A DNA stretch of 27,166 nucleotides. It comes from a virus. Of the stretch, positions 5,808-14,522 are shown piece after piece. The notes below the pieces were generated by a model. That model was not told where the DNA came from and ran no database searches. It saw only the letters and a list, made by a program, of their open reading frames with translations. The stretch covers positions 1-27,166 of the IMG/VR virus record IMGVR_UViG_3300021964_000419. One strand, written 5' to 3'. The position numbers were made by a program, and so were the translations under genes. The stretch's first letter is position 1. Each line of letters starts with the position of its first letter.

Positions 5808-5996
5808 TTGCAAGAGTTTGTAGGGTATGATAGTAATTTGAAAGCTAATATAGTTTATAAAAAGTGCCTGCAAAACCGAAAGTTTGAGATAGCTAAACAG
5901 ATAAAAGAAAAGTACAAATTAGTAGATAAGTACGATGATATGGTTATGGTATTAGCCATTGCTTCGATGGCTCAAGACAAAGCGGATAACACATAA
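5808..5996 (+). CDS. Small hypothetical protein (about 62 aa)
   Basis: From TTG 5808 the frame encodes 62 aa (QEFVGYDSNLKANIVYKKCL .. MVMVLAIASMAQDKADNT). The frame stays open and protein-like back to 5742 (VILFGQNEERTKVKFVPYIG), yet no standard start codon occurs before 5808. The true N-terminus is therefore uncertain: a non-standard start, or a frameshift from the 32-aa frame before it. The C-terminus ends in a short hydrophobic helix (DDMVMVLAIASMA). The stop TAA (5994-5996) touches the promoter ahead of the portal gene. No known family. Confidence 0.5.
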   Translation: MQEFVGYDSNLKANIVYKKCLQNRKFEIAKQIKEKYKLVDKYDDMVMVLAIASMAQDKADNT

Positions 5997-6027
5997 TAAC
6001 CACCATTATATTAATTACCTACCTTTG
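5996..6027 (+). promoter_or_regulatory. Phage promoter, member 2, ahead of the portal gene
   Basis: ATAACCACC at 5996-6004, TTAATTA, and TACCTTTG at 6020-6027. The 9-base upstream box, the TTAATTA core and the TACCTTTG are identical to member 1 with identical spacing. The start is expected near 6033, 15 bases before the portal ATG at 6048. No TTG is present at -33. Confidence 0.65.
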
Positions 6028-6047
6028 CAATAGAGCAAAAAAAGGCA

Positions 6048-8438
6048 ATGTTTAGTTTCCCCGATTTACTTGCGTCTAAGTCAGATAAGAAAAGCAAGAA
6101 ATATATTTTAGATTACGCTAAAGCCATTTGGTACGAACAGTATCAAGGTGACAGCTATCACTCTTCCGAAGACAGGCTTCGTAAGATAGAAAACATAAAT
6201 TGGGCAACAGGCCAAGAAGACATCACCTACCTTCACTCTTGCGTTTCAACAGGAGATGAATCTTACGCAAACATAAATTGGAACGTAGCCAACCCTATTG
6301 TAACCCTTGTTAACGACTTTGTAAACAGAACAACCTCTAGGGACTACGACTTACTTTGTGAGGCTTTAGACCTGACAAGCAAGGGAGAGTACGACAAAGA
6401 ACTAGCAAAAAGAAAAGGTGAACTTCGCTTAAAAAAGGAAGCTGCTGACTTTGCTCAAAACGGCATTATGTTAATGCCTGAGGAGCAAATGGAGAAAACC
6501 CCCGACTCTATTGAAGAGATTGAAATAGACATGGAGCTAAACTACAAAGCCCCGTTTGAAGAGGCTTACGAAGCCGCTTTGGGTCAAGTGTTTCAAAACA
6601 ACAGAGATTATTGGACGCGAAGAAAATACGCCTTTAACTTAATGACAAACCAAATTGCCGCCTCTAAAACAGAGTACGACCAATTTGCAAACCCAACAAT
6701 TAGAGCCGTTCATATTCCAAACTTTATTTACTCTTACTTCACAGAAGAAGATGCTTCCGATTGGAGGTACTTTGGAGAAGTGCAGGAACTAGAGATTTCC
6801 GAGGTAATGATTCAAACCAACGGAGAGGTTGACAAAGAAGAGCTTTACAGAGCCGCCCACGCTTACCAAGGAGAAATGGGTAACAGAAATTGGGGCATGG
6901 GAAAGTACGACTCTTGGAGGTCTCAGGTTAGTTGGAGTGACATACAAGATATGAAAGTCTTGGTTCTTGACTTTATTTTCAGAAGCTCAGATAAATTCAA
7001 GTGGAGAAAGAAATTAAAAGGAGACTCGTTTTTCTTTGACATGGTAGACGAAAGCTACACCAAGGAAAACAAAAGAAATGTTTCAGAGGTAGTCGAAAAA
7101 ACCGTAGAGACTATTTACAAAGGAAAGTGGATTATAGACACGGACATGGTTTATGATTACGGAATGGCAAAAAACTTACTCCGTAAAAAGATAGATGGTC
7201 TTTACGAGTCAAAGGTTGAGTGCCCTTACCGAGTGGTTGCCCCAGATATTCTTGACATGGTAACTAAGTCCAAAGTAGAGCAAATGCGCCCTATTGCGGA
7301 GATGATGATGATTCTCGACTTAAAAAGACAGCAACTTGTTAACGAGTCTCGTCCTATGGGTATTGCCATTAACGTTGACGCTATTCAAGCAGCAGGAGAG
7401 TCGTATGACGGGTACGACGAGATGGAAGCTCAAAAGATGTTTGACGAGGTAGGTACTATTTACTACTCGTTAAAAACAGAAGACGGCGCACCTATCAACG
7501 ACCCAAAACCAATCAGAGAGCTTGTGAACGGTATTCCAGAAAACGTACTTCTACTTCAGCAGATGTACGACTATGGTTTGCGTAAGCTTTACGAGATAAC
7601 AGGGTTTAACCAAACCACCTCTATTGATAAGGACGCTGCGGTTGGTATAGAAAAGATAAAGGAGAAAGCTCACCAAAACTCCATCAGACACCTTACAGAA
7701 GCTTACACTAAGTTAATTGAGGCAACGGCAGAGAACGTTGTTTTAATGGTAAGAGAATCTATCAATATGTCTGTTGGCATGGACAAAGCTTACGCTAAAG
7801 CTATTGGTAAGGAGCGCGTTGAAATGATTAAGTTAACCAAAGAGTTAACAATGGCAGAAATCGGCGTAAAAATACAGTACCGCCCAACTGACCTAGAAAA
7901 AGAACAACTCGAAAGAGATTTAGGAATAGCCCTTGACCGCAACCAAATATCTATTGACATGGCTATGGTCGTAAGAAGGGTTGCCGCTCAAAGTATAAAA
8001 GTTGCAGAAAGGGTGATGCAACACCTAATGAAGAAGTTCAGAAAGCAAGCCCAAGAGGAGTCAATGATGCTTCAACAGCAAAACGCTCAGGTACAATCAC
8101 AAGCGGCTATTACTTCCGAGGAGGAAAAACGAAAAACACTCAGGGCTAAAACAGACGAAGAAATAAGAAAGCTAGAGATAGAATACTTATTGAGAAACAA
8201 CTTAATGAAGTCTGAGTACTTTGAGAAAAAAGGACTAGAGGTAATAAAAGGAGAAATAGACATTGAGTTAATCAACGAAAGCTCCAAAGACGCTGACGGG
8301 TCGCTAGATATTTCTACTCCGTCAAGCCCTAAGCAAGGAGGTAAAGGTTCTCCAAAAGCACCAACCCCTAGAGTAGTACCGCAACCTCAAGACGACGCTC
8401 AAAGAAGAGTCGCGGCTAATTCTCAACCAAAAATTTAA
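6048..8438 (+). CDS. Portal protein
   Basis: A 796-aa protein from ATG 6048. In the virion twelve copies would form the ring through which DNA is packaged and ejected. It has the size, composition and gene position (before scaffold, capsid and terminase) of the large portals of podoviruses; no single-residue signature exists for this family. The middle (about 430-620) carries the typical portal stem/wing run: VEQMRPIAEMMMILDLKRQQ, then YDYGLRKLYEITGFNQTT, SIDKDAAVGIEKIKEKAHQN and a long helix (LTEAYTKLIEATAENVVLM). The last 130 residues are a charged coiled coil (EEEKRKTLRAKTDEEIRKLE), then a Pro/Ser/Gln-rich flexible tail. Its stop overlaps the stop of the opposing regulator gene. Portals near 800 aa are known from Bacteroidota podoviruses, including crAss-like phages; I cannot say how close this one is. 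Confidence 0.85.
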   Translation: MFSFPDLLASKSDKKSKKYILDYAKAIWYEQYQGDSYHSSEDRLRKIENINWATGQEDITYLHSCVSTGDESYANINWNVANPIVTLVNDFVNRTTSRDYDLLCEALDLTSKGEYDKELAKRKGELRLKKEAADFAQNGIMLMPEEQMEKTPDSIEEIEIDMELNYKAPFEEAYEAALGQVFQNNRDYWTRRKYAFNLMTNQIAASKTEYDQFANPTIRAVHIPNFIYSYFTEEDASDWRYFGEVQELEISEVMIQTNGEVDKEELYRAAHAYQGEMGNRNWGMGKYDSWRSQVSWSDIQDMKVLVLDFIFRSSDKFKWRKKLKGDSFFFDMVDESYTKENKRNVSEVVEKTVETIYKGKWIIDTDMVYDYGMAKNLLRKKIDGLYESKVECPYRVVAPDILDMVTKSKVEQMRPIAEMMMILDLKRQQLVNESRPMGIAINVDAIQAAGESYDGYDEMEAQKMFDEVGTIYYSLKTEDGAPINDPKPIRELVNGIPENVLLLQQMYDYGLRKLYEITGFNQTTSIDKDAAVGIEKIKEKAHQNSIRHLTEAYTKLIEATAENVVLMVRESINMSVGMDKAYAKAIGKERVEMIKLTKELTMAEIGVKIQYRPTDLEKEQLERDLGIALDRNQISIDMAMVVRRVAAQSIKVAERVMQHLMKKFRKQAQEESMMLQQQNAQVQSQAAITSEEEKRKTLRAKTDEEIRKLEIEYLLRNNLMKSEYFEKKGLEVIKGEIDIELINESSKDADGSLDISTPSSPKQGGKGSPKAPTPRVVPQPQDDAQRRVAANSQPKI

Positions 8439-8704
8439 CGAGGCACGGTTAAGCAAACCTCAAAAAAGGTAACAAGGTTTAGGTTAAACGCAGCAGCGAT
8501 TCTAACCAAGTACTCTATTTTAAAGTCTTGTTTACCGCTTTCCATTGTTGATATGATGTTTTGTTGAACGCCCGAATACCACTCAAGGTTCTGCTGTGTG
8601 ATTCCGTGTTTCTCTCTTAAGAACTTAATTCCACGTCCCACAAACTTCTTTGCAATCCTTAAATCTAATTCTAGTTGGTCTGGGTTGTTGTCTACGTCTT
8701 TCAA
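8435..8704 (-). CDS. XRE/Cro-type helix-turn-helix regulator
   Basis: An 89-aa protein read against the virion genes. The start is TTG at 8704-8702; no ATG is available upstream in frame, and the promoter at 8735-8762 would start RNA about 24 bases before it. Residues 24-72 are a classic XRE domain: GIKFLREKHG, then ITQQNLEWYSGVQQNIISTM with the recognition helix over SGVQQNIISTME, and ESGKQDFKIEYLVRIAAAF. Such proteins bind DNA as dimers and usually repress their own and the facing promoter. Its promoter overlaps that of the scaffold-capsid block, and its transcript would run antisense into the portal gene (the stops overlap). Likely a repressor or timing switch of the capsid block; target unproven. 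Confidence 0.8.
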   Translation of the reverse strand: MKDVDNNPDQLELDLRIAKKFVGRGIKFLREKHGITQQNLEWYSGVQQNIISTMESGKQDFKIEYLVRIAAAFNLNLVTFFEVCLTVPR

Positions 8705-8723
8705 TGGCTTATGTGTATATATG

Positions 8724-8755
8724 ATAAAACCCTACAAATATAGTGATTATTTTTG
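8724..8755 (+). promoter_or_regulatory. Phage promoter, member 3, ahead of scaffold and capsid genes
   Basis: ATAAAACCC at 8724-8732 and TATTTTTG at 8748-8755, exactly the 32-base span of the other members. The start is near 8761, some 20 bases before the ATG at 8782. No TTG at -33. It is more divergent than the members at 2637 and 5996, and lacks TTAATTA. Confidence 0.5.
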
Positions 8756-8762
8756 TAACCAA
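8735..8762 (-). promoter_or_regulatory. Promoter of the XRE regulator gene
   Basis: On the minus strand: TTG (8762-8760), a 17-base spacer, TATATTTG (8742-8735). It fits the host-type consensus. It overlaps the plus-strand promoter at 8724-8755, so both cannot be used on the same DNA at once. The two -7 boxes are extended into a dyad, TACAAA (8733-8738) and TTTGTA (8752-8757), a possible operator. Confidence 0.5.
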
Positions 8763-8781
8763 GTTTAATTAAAGAAAAAAG

Positions 8782-9960
8782 ATGGATAACGAGCAAAAAG
8801 CATCGCTATTAAAGCAGCTTCACTCAAAAGAAGAAGCGCCAAAACAAGAAGAAATTAAAGCGGAAGTAGAGCAATCTACGGAAGCTACTAAGGCTCAAGA
8901 AGCCGATAAAGACAGTTCTTTGAAAGACTCAAGTAACACAGAGTCAAATACAGAATCCACTCAAGAAGAGGTAGCCTCGCAAGAGACTGCCACTACTGAG
9001 GCCACCACTGAACAAACCTTGGAAGACCACCAAGAAACGTTCGATTGGAAAGCCGAAGCTGAGAAGAACGGGTATGTCGCCAAGGATGGATACTACAACT
9101 TAGATGAAGACGAATACATCAAAAAGTTAGTAGAGTTCAAACAAAACGGCATTGACATTACAAGCCCTGACTTCCTTCTTGAGCAGAATGTTGATTACGC
9201 TAAGTACAATCCCGAAGTCCCAAAGGATGCCCTTGAGGTTATCGCCAAAGACTTAAAGGTTTCTAATCCTGACGCAACTCAGGATGACATAAACTACTTA
9301 GTGGAAAGAGAGTTTGGTATTCTTTACGAAAACACTCCGACTCAAAGAGATGACGAACTTGATGACGAGTACCGAGATAGGCTTAATAAGTTTAACTCGG
9401 ACAAAAGGGATGCTGAAGTTCAGTCCAGATTTAAAGCTCGCCAAGCACTAAAAAACTTGACAGCTAGACAGGAAGAACTAAGGCTACCAAAACAAGAAAT
9501 ACAAAATACTCTAACTCAACAAGAAATAGAAGCACAAAGAAAAGGGTTTAAAACTCAAGTCAAAGAAGCTTTTAAGGATTTTGATTCTATCAACGTGAAG
9601 GTCGGAGACAATGACTATTCACTTGAAATACCCACCGAAATTACAAAGAGTTTAGGAAGCGATTTGTTGGAGAATGTAATATTTGAAAACAAGGCTTTCT
9701 CAAGCTACGTTAAGGAGGATGGTAATATTTCTTACCGCGAACTAGGAGAAGACTACGCATGGTTCAAACCTGAAACCCGAAGCATCTTAATTGCAAAACT
9801 ATTAAGTCAATCAAGTGCCGAGGCAACAGAAAAGGTAGCAAAGAGTATCAATAACGCGGAATTGCCGACTAAACCTTCTGCGCCAAGCAAAAGTCCCGAA
9901 CAAACTTTAACGGGAAAAGCGCTTTTGGCTTATCAGATGAGGAAAAGGAGGCAAAATTAG
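8782..9960 (+). CDS. Capsid scaffolding-type protein
   Basis: A 392-aa acidic protein from ATG 8782, placed between portal and major capsid genes, the usual scaffold position. The first 90 residues are low-complexity and rich in Glu, Thr, Ser and Gln (EATKAQEADKDSSLKDSSNT). A mixed middle follows (WKAEAEKNGYVAKDGYYNLD), then a charged helical region (TARQEELRLPKQEIQNTLTQ), and a short basic C-terminus (AYQMRKRRQN). A disordered acidic N-terminus, central coiled coil and basic C-terminal helix is how scaffolds that bind the capsid protein are built, as in P22. No protease motif is seen. The function rests on position and architecture rather than on conserved residues. Confidence 0.65.
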   Translation: MDNEQKASLLKQLHSKEEAPKQEEIKAEVEQSTEATKAQEADKDSSLKDSSNTESNTESTQEEVASQETATTEATTEQTLEDHQETFDWKAEAEKNGYVAKDGYYNLDEDEYIKKLVEFKQNGIDITSPDFLLEQNVDYAKYNPEVPKDALEVIAKDLKVSNPDATQDDINYLVEREFGILYENTPTQRDDELDDEYRDRLNKFNSDKRDAEVQSRFKARQALKNLTARQEELRLPKQEIQNTLTQQEIEAQRKGFKTQVKEAFKDFDSINVKVGDNDYSLEIPTEITKSLGSDLLENVIFENKAFSSYVKEDGNISYRELGEDYAWFKPETRSILIAKLLSQSSAEATEKVAKSINNAELPTKPSAPSKSPEQTLTGKALLAYQMRKRRQN

Positions 9961-9993
9961 AATTATTAACAAAAACTAAAAACGTAGAAAAAA

Positions 9994-11418
9994 ATGGCTA
10001 CAACTTTTAACAGAACGCCAACCAACCAAAACTACCTCAACTCTCTTATTGTTGACGGAAGTTACACTGGTGGCTTAACATCATCTATGCCAGAGGTGGA
10101 CGACGAATTGACACGTCCCTTTGGAATGGGTTATTTATCAAGCTTAGTTTCCCATATTGGAAACAAGAACGTGGTAAAGAACTCTCACTATTCTCACGCG
10201 GAAGAAAACAGAATCCGTGACGTAATCGTTGCAACTGCTACGGCGGGTGCTGCTAACGCTTCAGTAACTTTCACTGTAGACGCTACTAAAAGAGCTTCTA
10301 TCTCTGAGAGCGCTGCTCCTGAGTACATTGCTACAGGAACTACTGATGTGACTATGCCACAGAAGGATGACGTAATTCTTGTTCCAGACGGTTCTAACGG
10401 ATGGGTTCAGTGTGTTGTAACAAGCACAGTTGACGGGTCTTTCCAATTTACTGCTGTTCCAAAAATTACAGGAGAAAACATCCCAACGGTAACAACTGCT
10501 GTTGAGATTCCTATTGTTGGAAACCAATTCGGTGAGTTCTCAGACGAGCCTGAAGCAGTAAACCCAACGCTTACTTCTTACACCAACAACACTCAAGTTT
10601 TCCGTAGACTTGCGAAAGTTTCAAGAACGGCTATGAACCAACTTACTTGGTTTGACAATCTTGGACAAGGAAACAACGAGTCTTACTGGTTTTACGAAGG
10701 TGTTCGTACACAACGAGCTAACCTACAAAACGACAAGGAGACGACTCTTTTAGTAGGCCAAGCGGTTACTAACACAACTCTTGCAAACACAGCAGGCTTT
10801 GAAACAAACAAAGCTACAAGTGGTTTGATTCCGTTTATTGAGGCGGGTGGACAAAGAGAGCAGTACACAGCAGGTTCACTTGCTTTGACTGACCTTAAAT
10901 CCATGTCTCTTAAACTTTACAAGCAAAGAGGTTCTACCGAAAACATGCTTGTTGGTGGACATGACCTTACAATGGAAATCAGTGACTTGCTTCGTACAAG
11001 TCCTGGTCTCGTAGATGGTGGTGTTAACTACGCAGGTATCGGAGGAGAAGAAAGAGCAGTAAGCTTAGACTTTGCTTCGTTTAAGTACGGAGGTATCTCT
11101 TATCACTACAAGCCACTAGAGGTAATGACAACTCCTGAGCTTTTGGGCGCAGAAGGATTGACTTATAAAAACATGGGTCTTGTTATTCCACTTGGTAACG
11201 TAGTAACTTCAATGGATGAGTTCGGTAACGATACTGCGTCTGTTCCTAACTTGAGAATTAACGTTCTTGAAGACAAAGAACACGGAGATGCTGAATACAT
11301 CGAAGTAGCTCGTCAAGGGCTTGCAACAGATGGTAGTGACGGAATGTACGTTAACTTACTTTCTGAATGTGGATTTGAAGGTTTCGCGCCACAGCGATTC
11401 GGACAGTTCTACGTCTAA
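9994..11418 (+). CDS. Major capsid protein
   Basis: A 474-aa protein from ATG 9994, just behind the scaffold-type gene, before a strong terminator. The length and mixed alpha/beta sequence suit an HK97-fold capsid protein. The N-terminal arm (1-70) is followed by an inserted beta-rich domain (about 75-180; many Val/Thr strands such as ASVTFTVDATKRASI), then a helix region with FRRLAKVSRTAMNQL, a spine-helix-like segment (YWFYEGVRTQRANLQNDKE), and a C-terminal A-domain-like part with SLKLYKQRGSTENMLVGG and YHYKPLEVMTTPELLG. Several regular glycine turns and no low-complexity stretches fit a high-copy shell protein. Codons are more uniform than in neighbouring genes, as expected for high expression. 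Function inferred mainly from order and length. Confidence 0.8.
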   Translation: MATTFNRTPTNQNYLNSLIVDGSYTGGLTSSMPEVDDELTRPFGMGYLSSLVSHIGNKNVVKNSHYSHAEENRIRDVIVATATAGAANASVTFTVDATKRASISESAAPEYIATGTTDVTMPQKDDVILVPDGSNGWVQCVVTSTVDGSFQFTAVPKITGENIPTVTTAVEIPIVGNQFGEFSDEPEAVNPTLTSYTNNTQVFRRLAKVSRTAMNQLTWFDNLGQGNNESYWFYEGVRTQRANLQNDKETTLLVGQAVTNTTLANTAGFETNKATSGLIPFIEAGGQREQYTAGSLALTDLKSMSLKLYKQRGSTENMLVGGHDLTMEISDLLRTSPGLVDGGVNYAGIGGEERAVSLDFASFKYGGISYHYKPLEVMTTPELLGAEGLTYKNMGLVIPLGNVVTSMDEFGNDTASVPNLRINVLEDKEHGDAEYIEVARQGLATDGSDGMYVNLLSECGFEGFAPQRFGQFYV

Positions 11419-11439
11419 CAATCAAAAGGTAACACATTT

Positions 11440-11480
11440 GGGGGAGAGCCTTTTAAATCTCCCCCTTTTTTAATTTAATT
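11440..11480 (+). terminator. Strong intrinsic terminator after the capsid gene
   Basis: Perfect 8-bp stem GGGGGAGA (11440-11447) with TCTCCCCC (11458-11465), a 10-base loop, then TTTTTTAATTTAATT. It begins 21 bases after the capsid stop. No clear promoter follows before the next gene at 11492, so that gene and the terminase probably depend on read-through. Confidence 0.85.
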
Positions 11481-11491
11481 GAAACAAAAAC

Positions 11492-12559
11492 ATGAAACAA
11501 AAACCAAGAGGCGTTTACTTTATCGCCATAGAAAAAAAAGACCCTGCAATGGGCAGCAAATACGGAATTAACGTTTCGTCTTCATCAGTATCAATTCCTA
11601 AAGTTTGTATGGCTTATTCCTCCGAGAAAAAGGATGTCGTTATGATTGGTTACGACCCAACAAAAAAAGACATTTACGTGGACGAGTGGGGTGATAGATA
11701 CAACGGAAAAGACATTAAGGAAGTTACCGAAATGATTGACCGTAACGCTGATAAAATTAAAATCAGCCAAACAAAAGGAAAGTACGTAGCTGCCGCAGAT
11801 TGGAAGCTAGCCAAGTACCTTAGAGCCTGTCCTTTCAATAAAGATGTAAAACACGAAGCTAACCCAAAAACAACACCTACTTTTTACGAGCTAAACTTTG
11901 AAGCTGACGCTAAGAAGAAAGTTCAAGACGATAAAGCTCAAACACAAGCAAAAGCTTTAGTTTACGCTTCTGACTTTGAAACCAAAAGAGCTTACTGTAT
12001 AGCGAAGAGTATCCCTACAACAGACACTCACGGCGCACCTATTTCGGATGCAGAGCTAGAAGTTAACTTGGTTTACAAAGCCTCTCAAGAGCCTGAAGAC
12101 TTCCAACGAGAGTTTAACTCAGCGGAGATTTGGAACGCTTACTACATCAGAACAGCGATGGAGCGAGGGTTTATTTACGAGCAAGACGGCGGCAGAGTTT
12201 TAGTTGACAACGTAGGTACTATAGTTAAGTCTGCTCCTGTTGGGCAAAGTGCTATTGTTGCTTTGGCTAAAGGCGCAGCTACAAACAAGCCAAAGGACGC
12301 TTTAGCGATTGACTCTTTAAAGGATATGATTGAAGGTAAGCAAGAAAAGAAAACCCCAGTGGAAACAACAACCACTAACGAGGACGTTATCTTTAAGGCG
12401 CTTAACTACAACTTGATTGAAAAGTCTGACGACATCTTCCTTTTTGAGGGCAAGAACTTAGGTAGCTCCAAAACAGGATTATCCAAAAGGTTAGAGCAAG
12501 AGGGAGTTTTAGAAAAGCTCACTAAACTTGTAGAGCTTGAGGACGATAACCAAAGCTAA
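11492..12559 (+). CDS. Hypothetical protein between capsid and terminase genes (355 aa)
   Basis: A 355-aa protein from ATG 11492. The N-terminus is beta-rich (GVYFIAIEKKDPAMGSKYG, DVVMIGYDPTKKDIYVDEW), and the centre is helical and Lys/Ala-rich (FEADAKKKVQDDKAQTQAK, DAELEVNLVYKASQEPEDF). A Thr/Lys-rich linker (KQEKKTPVETTTT) leads to a C-terminal 55-residue unit (VIFKALNYNLIEKSDDIFLF) that looks like a separate small domain. I see no catalytic, metal or membrane motif. By position it could be a head-completion protein or fill the role of a small terminase subunit, which is otherwise not seen here, but nothing in the sequence shows this. The stop overlaps the TTG start of the terminase by 23 bases. 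Confidence 0.75.
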   Translation: MKQKPRGVYFIAIEKKDPAMGSKYGINVSSSSVSIPKVCMAYSSEKKDVVMIGYDPTKKDIYVDEWGDRYNGKDIKEVTEMIDRNADKIKISQTKGKYVAAADWKLAKYLRACPFNKDVKHEANPKTTPTFYELNFEADAKKKVQDDKAQTQAKALVYASDFETKRAYCIAKSIPTTDTHGAPISDAELEVNLVYKASQEPEDFQREFNSAEIWNAYYIRTAMERGFIYEQDGGRVLVDNVGTIVKSAPVGQSAIVALAKGAATNKPKDALAIDSLKDMIEGKQEKKTPVETTTTNEDVIFKALNYNLIEKSDDIFLFEGKNLGSSKTGLSKRLEQEGVLEKLTKLVELEDDNQS

Positions 12560-14522
12560 GGAAGCTTGTAAGATAGCTTACGAATCTTTTGAAAGAAACA
12601 GGAACATAAGGGGGTACGAGGTAACGCTACCCCAACCCCCTCCTATTTCTTCCATAGCTAACTATGGCGAAAAAGACGAGTCCAAGCGTAAGTTTCCTTA
12701 CAAGGAACTCCCCGAAAACGTAACAAAGGAAATAGCCACGCGAGAATTAGACCGTCGAAAAAACGGCTTTTGGTTCTTTAACGGCTCTGACTCTAACTTA
12801 AACCTAGAGTACATAACGGGGCATCACTACATGATGCTTCAATACTTCCCTATTGTAAGAGAAGACGGCACAACGGGTAACGCTGACTTTGTTGATGCCC
12901 AACAAGATGCTTACTTTGTTTGGGAATGCCTTGAGAATAACCCCAAGAGTTACGGGATGTTGATGTTCTCAGGTCGTCGTTTCTTTAAGACCACCTTTGC
13001 AGTAAACATTGGTTACTGGCGAACCACAGGAGGCTCTAACCGAAACTTCGGGGTACAATCAAAGACTTACAAGGATTCCAAAGAAACTGTTTTTAGAGAC
13101 AAGATAGTAAAAGCTTGGCGAAATATGCACCCCTTTTGGAGACCTGCCGACACGGGCAACCAAAACCCGACAGGCTCTATTGAGTTTACTGTTCCTAGAA
13201 AACGAAGCGCCACAAAGAAAGTAACACAAGTTCTTGACTCTTACATTTTAACCTATCCAAACAAGGACGAGGCAGTGGACGGTACACGTAACTACACTAT
13301 GTACCAAGATGAGATAGCTAAAACAGAAAAAGATGTTGACCCAAGAAACAGATACTACGTAGCAAGGGAAACTTGCTCTATGAGAGATAAGGTAGTCGGG
13401 AAACTTATTCTGACCACTACTGTTGACGAGATGGAGAAAAAATCCTCTCAAGAAGTAAAAAAACTTTGGGATGAAAGTGATTGGAGCGACAGAAGTAAAG
13501 AAACAGGCAGAACCATTAGTGGGCTTGGTCGGTACTTTAACCCCGCAGACAGGGGGTTTATTGTTGACCAATGGGGATATTCAGACGAAGCGGCTGCAAG
13601 AAAACACCACTTAGCGGAAAGAAAAGCTAGGTCGGGTAGTACTTTAATATCTTACATAAGAAAGTACCCGTTAAGCGAAGATGAGATTTTCCTTTCAAGC
13701 ACCGACGCCTCTATTGTCGCGGTGGAAAAGGTTGAGGAGCAACTAAGCTACAACGAAAAAAACAACGTTAGCACCGTTCTTTATAAATTAATGTGGGACG
13801 AGGTAGACGTTTCGGTAAAAGCTATTCCCGTGTCTTTTGAAAAAGACGATACGGGTGATACGGGAGGTTACTTTGAGTTTGGAGAGTTACCCGAAGAAGA
13901 GGCTCGGAACAAGTACGCTTGGAGTGGTTCTTTGAGAGTTCCAATAGGAAGGGCTATTAAGTTAGGGGTTGACCCCGTTGACCACAAAAGCGTTTCTTAC
14001 GGAGACGGCTCTAGGGTTGCTATGTTAGGATTAAAGTACAAATCCCACTGGACGGTAAGGTACGTTACTAGACCCGATAACCCAAACGATTTTTACGAAG
14101 ACATGATTAAGTGCTGTGTGTTTTGTTCGGCGGAGTTAAACGTGGAGAACCAAAAGCAAGGCTTGATTAACTACTTTAGAGAACGGGGTTACGAGAAGTA
14201 CCTTACACACAACCCCCTTGAAAAAAACCACCTAAAAAGACAAGCTACCGTTGGAACACCCACTACTGGAACAAACCAACGGGAGCAGTGCATGGACAAG
14301 TTAGTGATTCACACTTGGGAGCAAATAGGAAGCCAAGAAGGTGGTTATGGTGTTTGTCCGTTTGAAGAAACTTTAAGAAATTGGTTGGCTTTTGAGTCTA
14401 ACGATTGGACAAAATACGATGAGACGGTTGCTACTATGATGGCTATTTTAGCTTGGGAAACACCAAAAGTTCCACCCCGACCTTCAAAAAAATCTCTTCC
14501 AAGGCGTAAATTCCGAAAATAA
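12537..14522 (+). CDS. terL: Terminase large subunit
   Basis: A 661-aa DNA-packaging motor, from TTG 12537. A stop codon lies two codons upstream in this frame and the next ATG is deep in the protein, so TTG is the only good start. ATPase part: Walker A variant SGRRFFKTT (about 145-153), Walker B MYQDE (about 255-259, acidic pair D258/E259), and coupling motif ILTTTV (291-296). Nuclease part with RNase H fold: LGVDP (Asp479), NVENQ (Glu537) and KYDETVA (Asp628), the usual three metal-binding acids. The tail is basic (KKSLPRRKFRK). It would pump DNA through the portal and cut the concatemer. The R-R-F-F-K-T-T loop lacks the common Gly before Lys, as in several other terminases. Its stop overlaps the next phage promoter. 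Confidence 0.93.
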   Translation: MRTITKAKEACKIAYESFERNRNIRGYEVTLPQPPPISSIANYGEKDESKRKFPYKELPENVTKEIATRELDRRKNGFWFFNGSDSNLNLEYITGHHYMMLQYFPIVREDGTTGNADFVDAQQDAYFVWECLENNPKSYGMLMFSGRRFFKTTFAVNIGYWRTTGGSNRNFGVQSKTYKDSKETVFRDKIVKAWRNMHPFWRPADTGNQNPTGSIEFTVPRKRSATKKVTQVLDSYILTYPNKDEAVDGTRNYTMYQDEIAKTEKDVDPRNRYYVARETCSMRDKVVGKLILTTTVDEMEKKSSQEVKKLWDESDWSDRSKETGRTISGLGRYFNPADRGFIVDQWGYSDEAAARKHHLAERKARSGSTLISYIRKYPLSEDEIFLSSTDASIVAVEKVEEQLSYNEKNNVSTVLYKLMWDEVDVSVKAIPVSFEKDDTGDTGGYFEFGELPEEEARNKYAWSGSLRVPIGRAIKLGVDPVDHKSVSYGDGSRVAMLGLKYKSHWTVRYVTRPDNPNDFYEDMIKCCVFCSAELNVENQKQGLINYFRERGYEKYLTHNPLEKNHLKRQATVGTPTTGTNQREQCMDKLVIHTWEQIGSQEGGYGVCPFEETLRNWLAFESNDWTKYDETVATMMAILAWETPKVPPRPSKKSLPRRKFRK

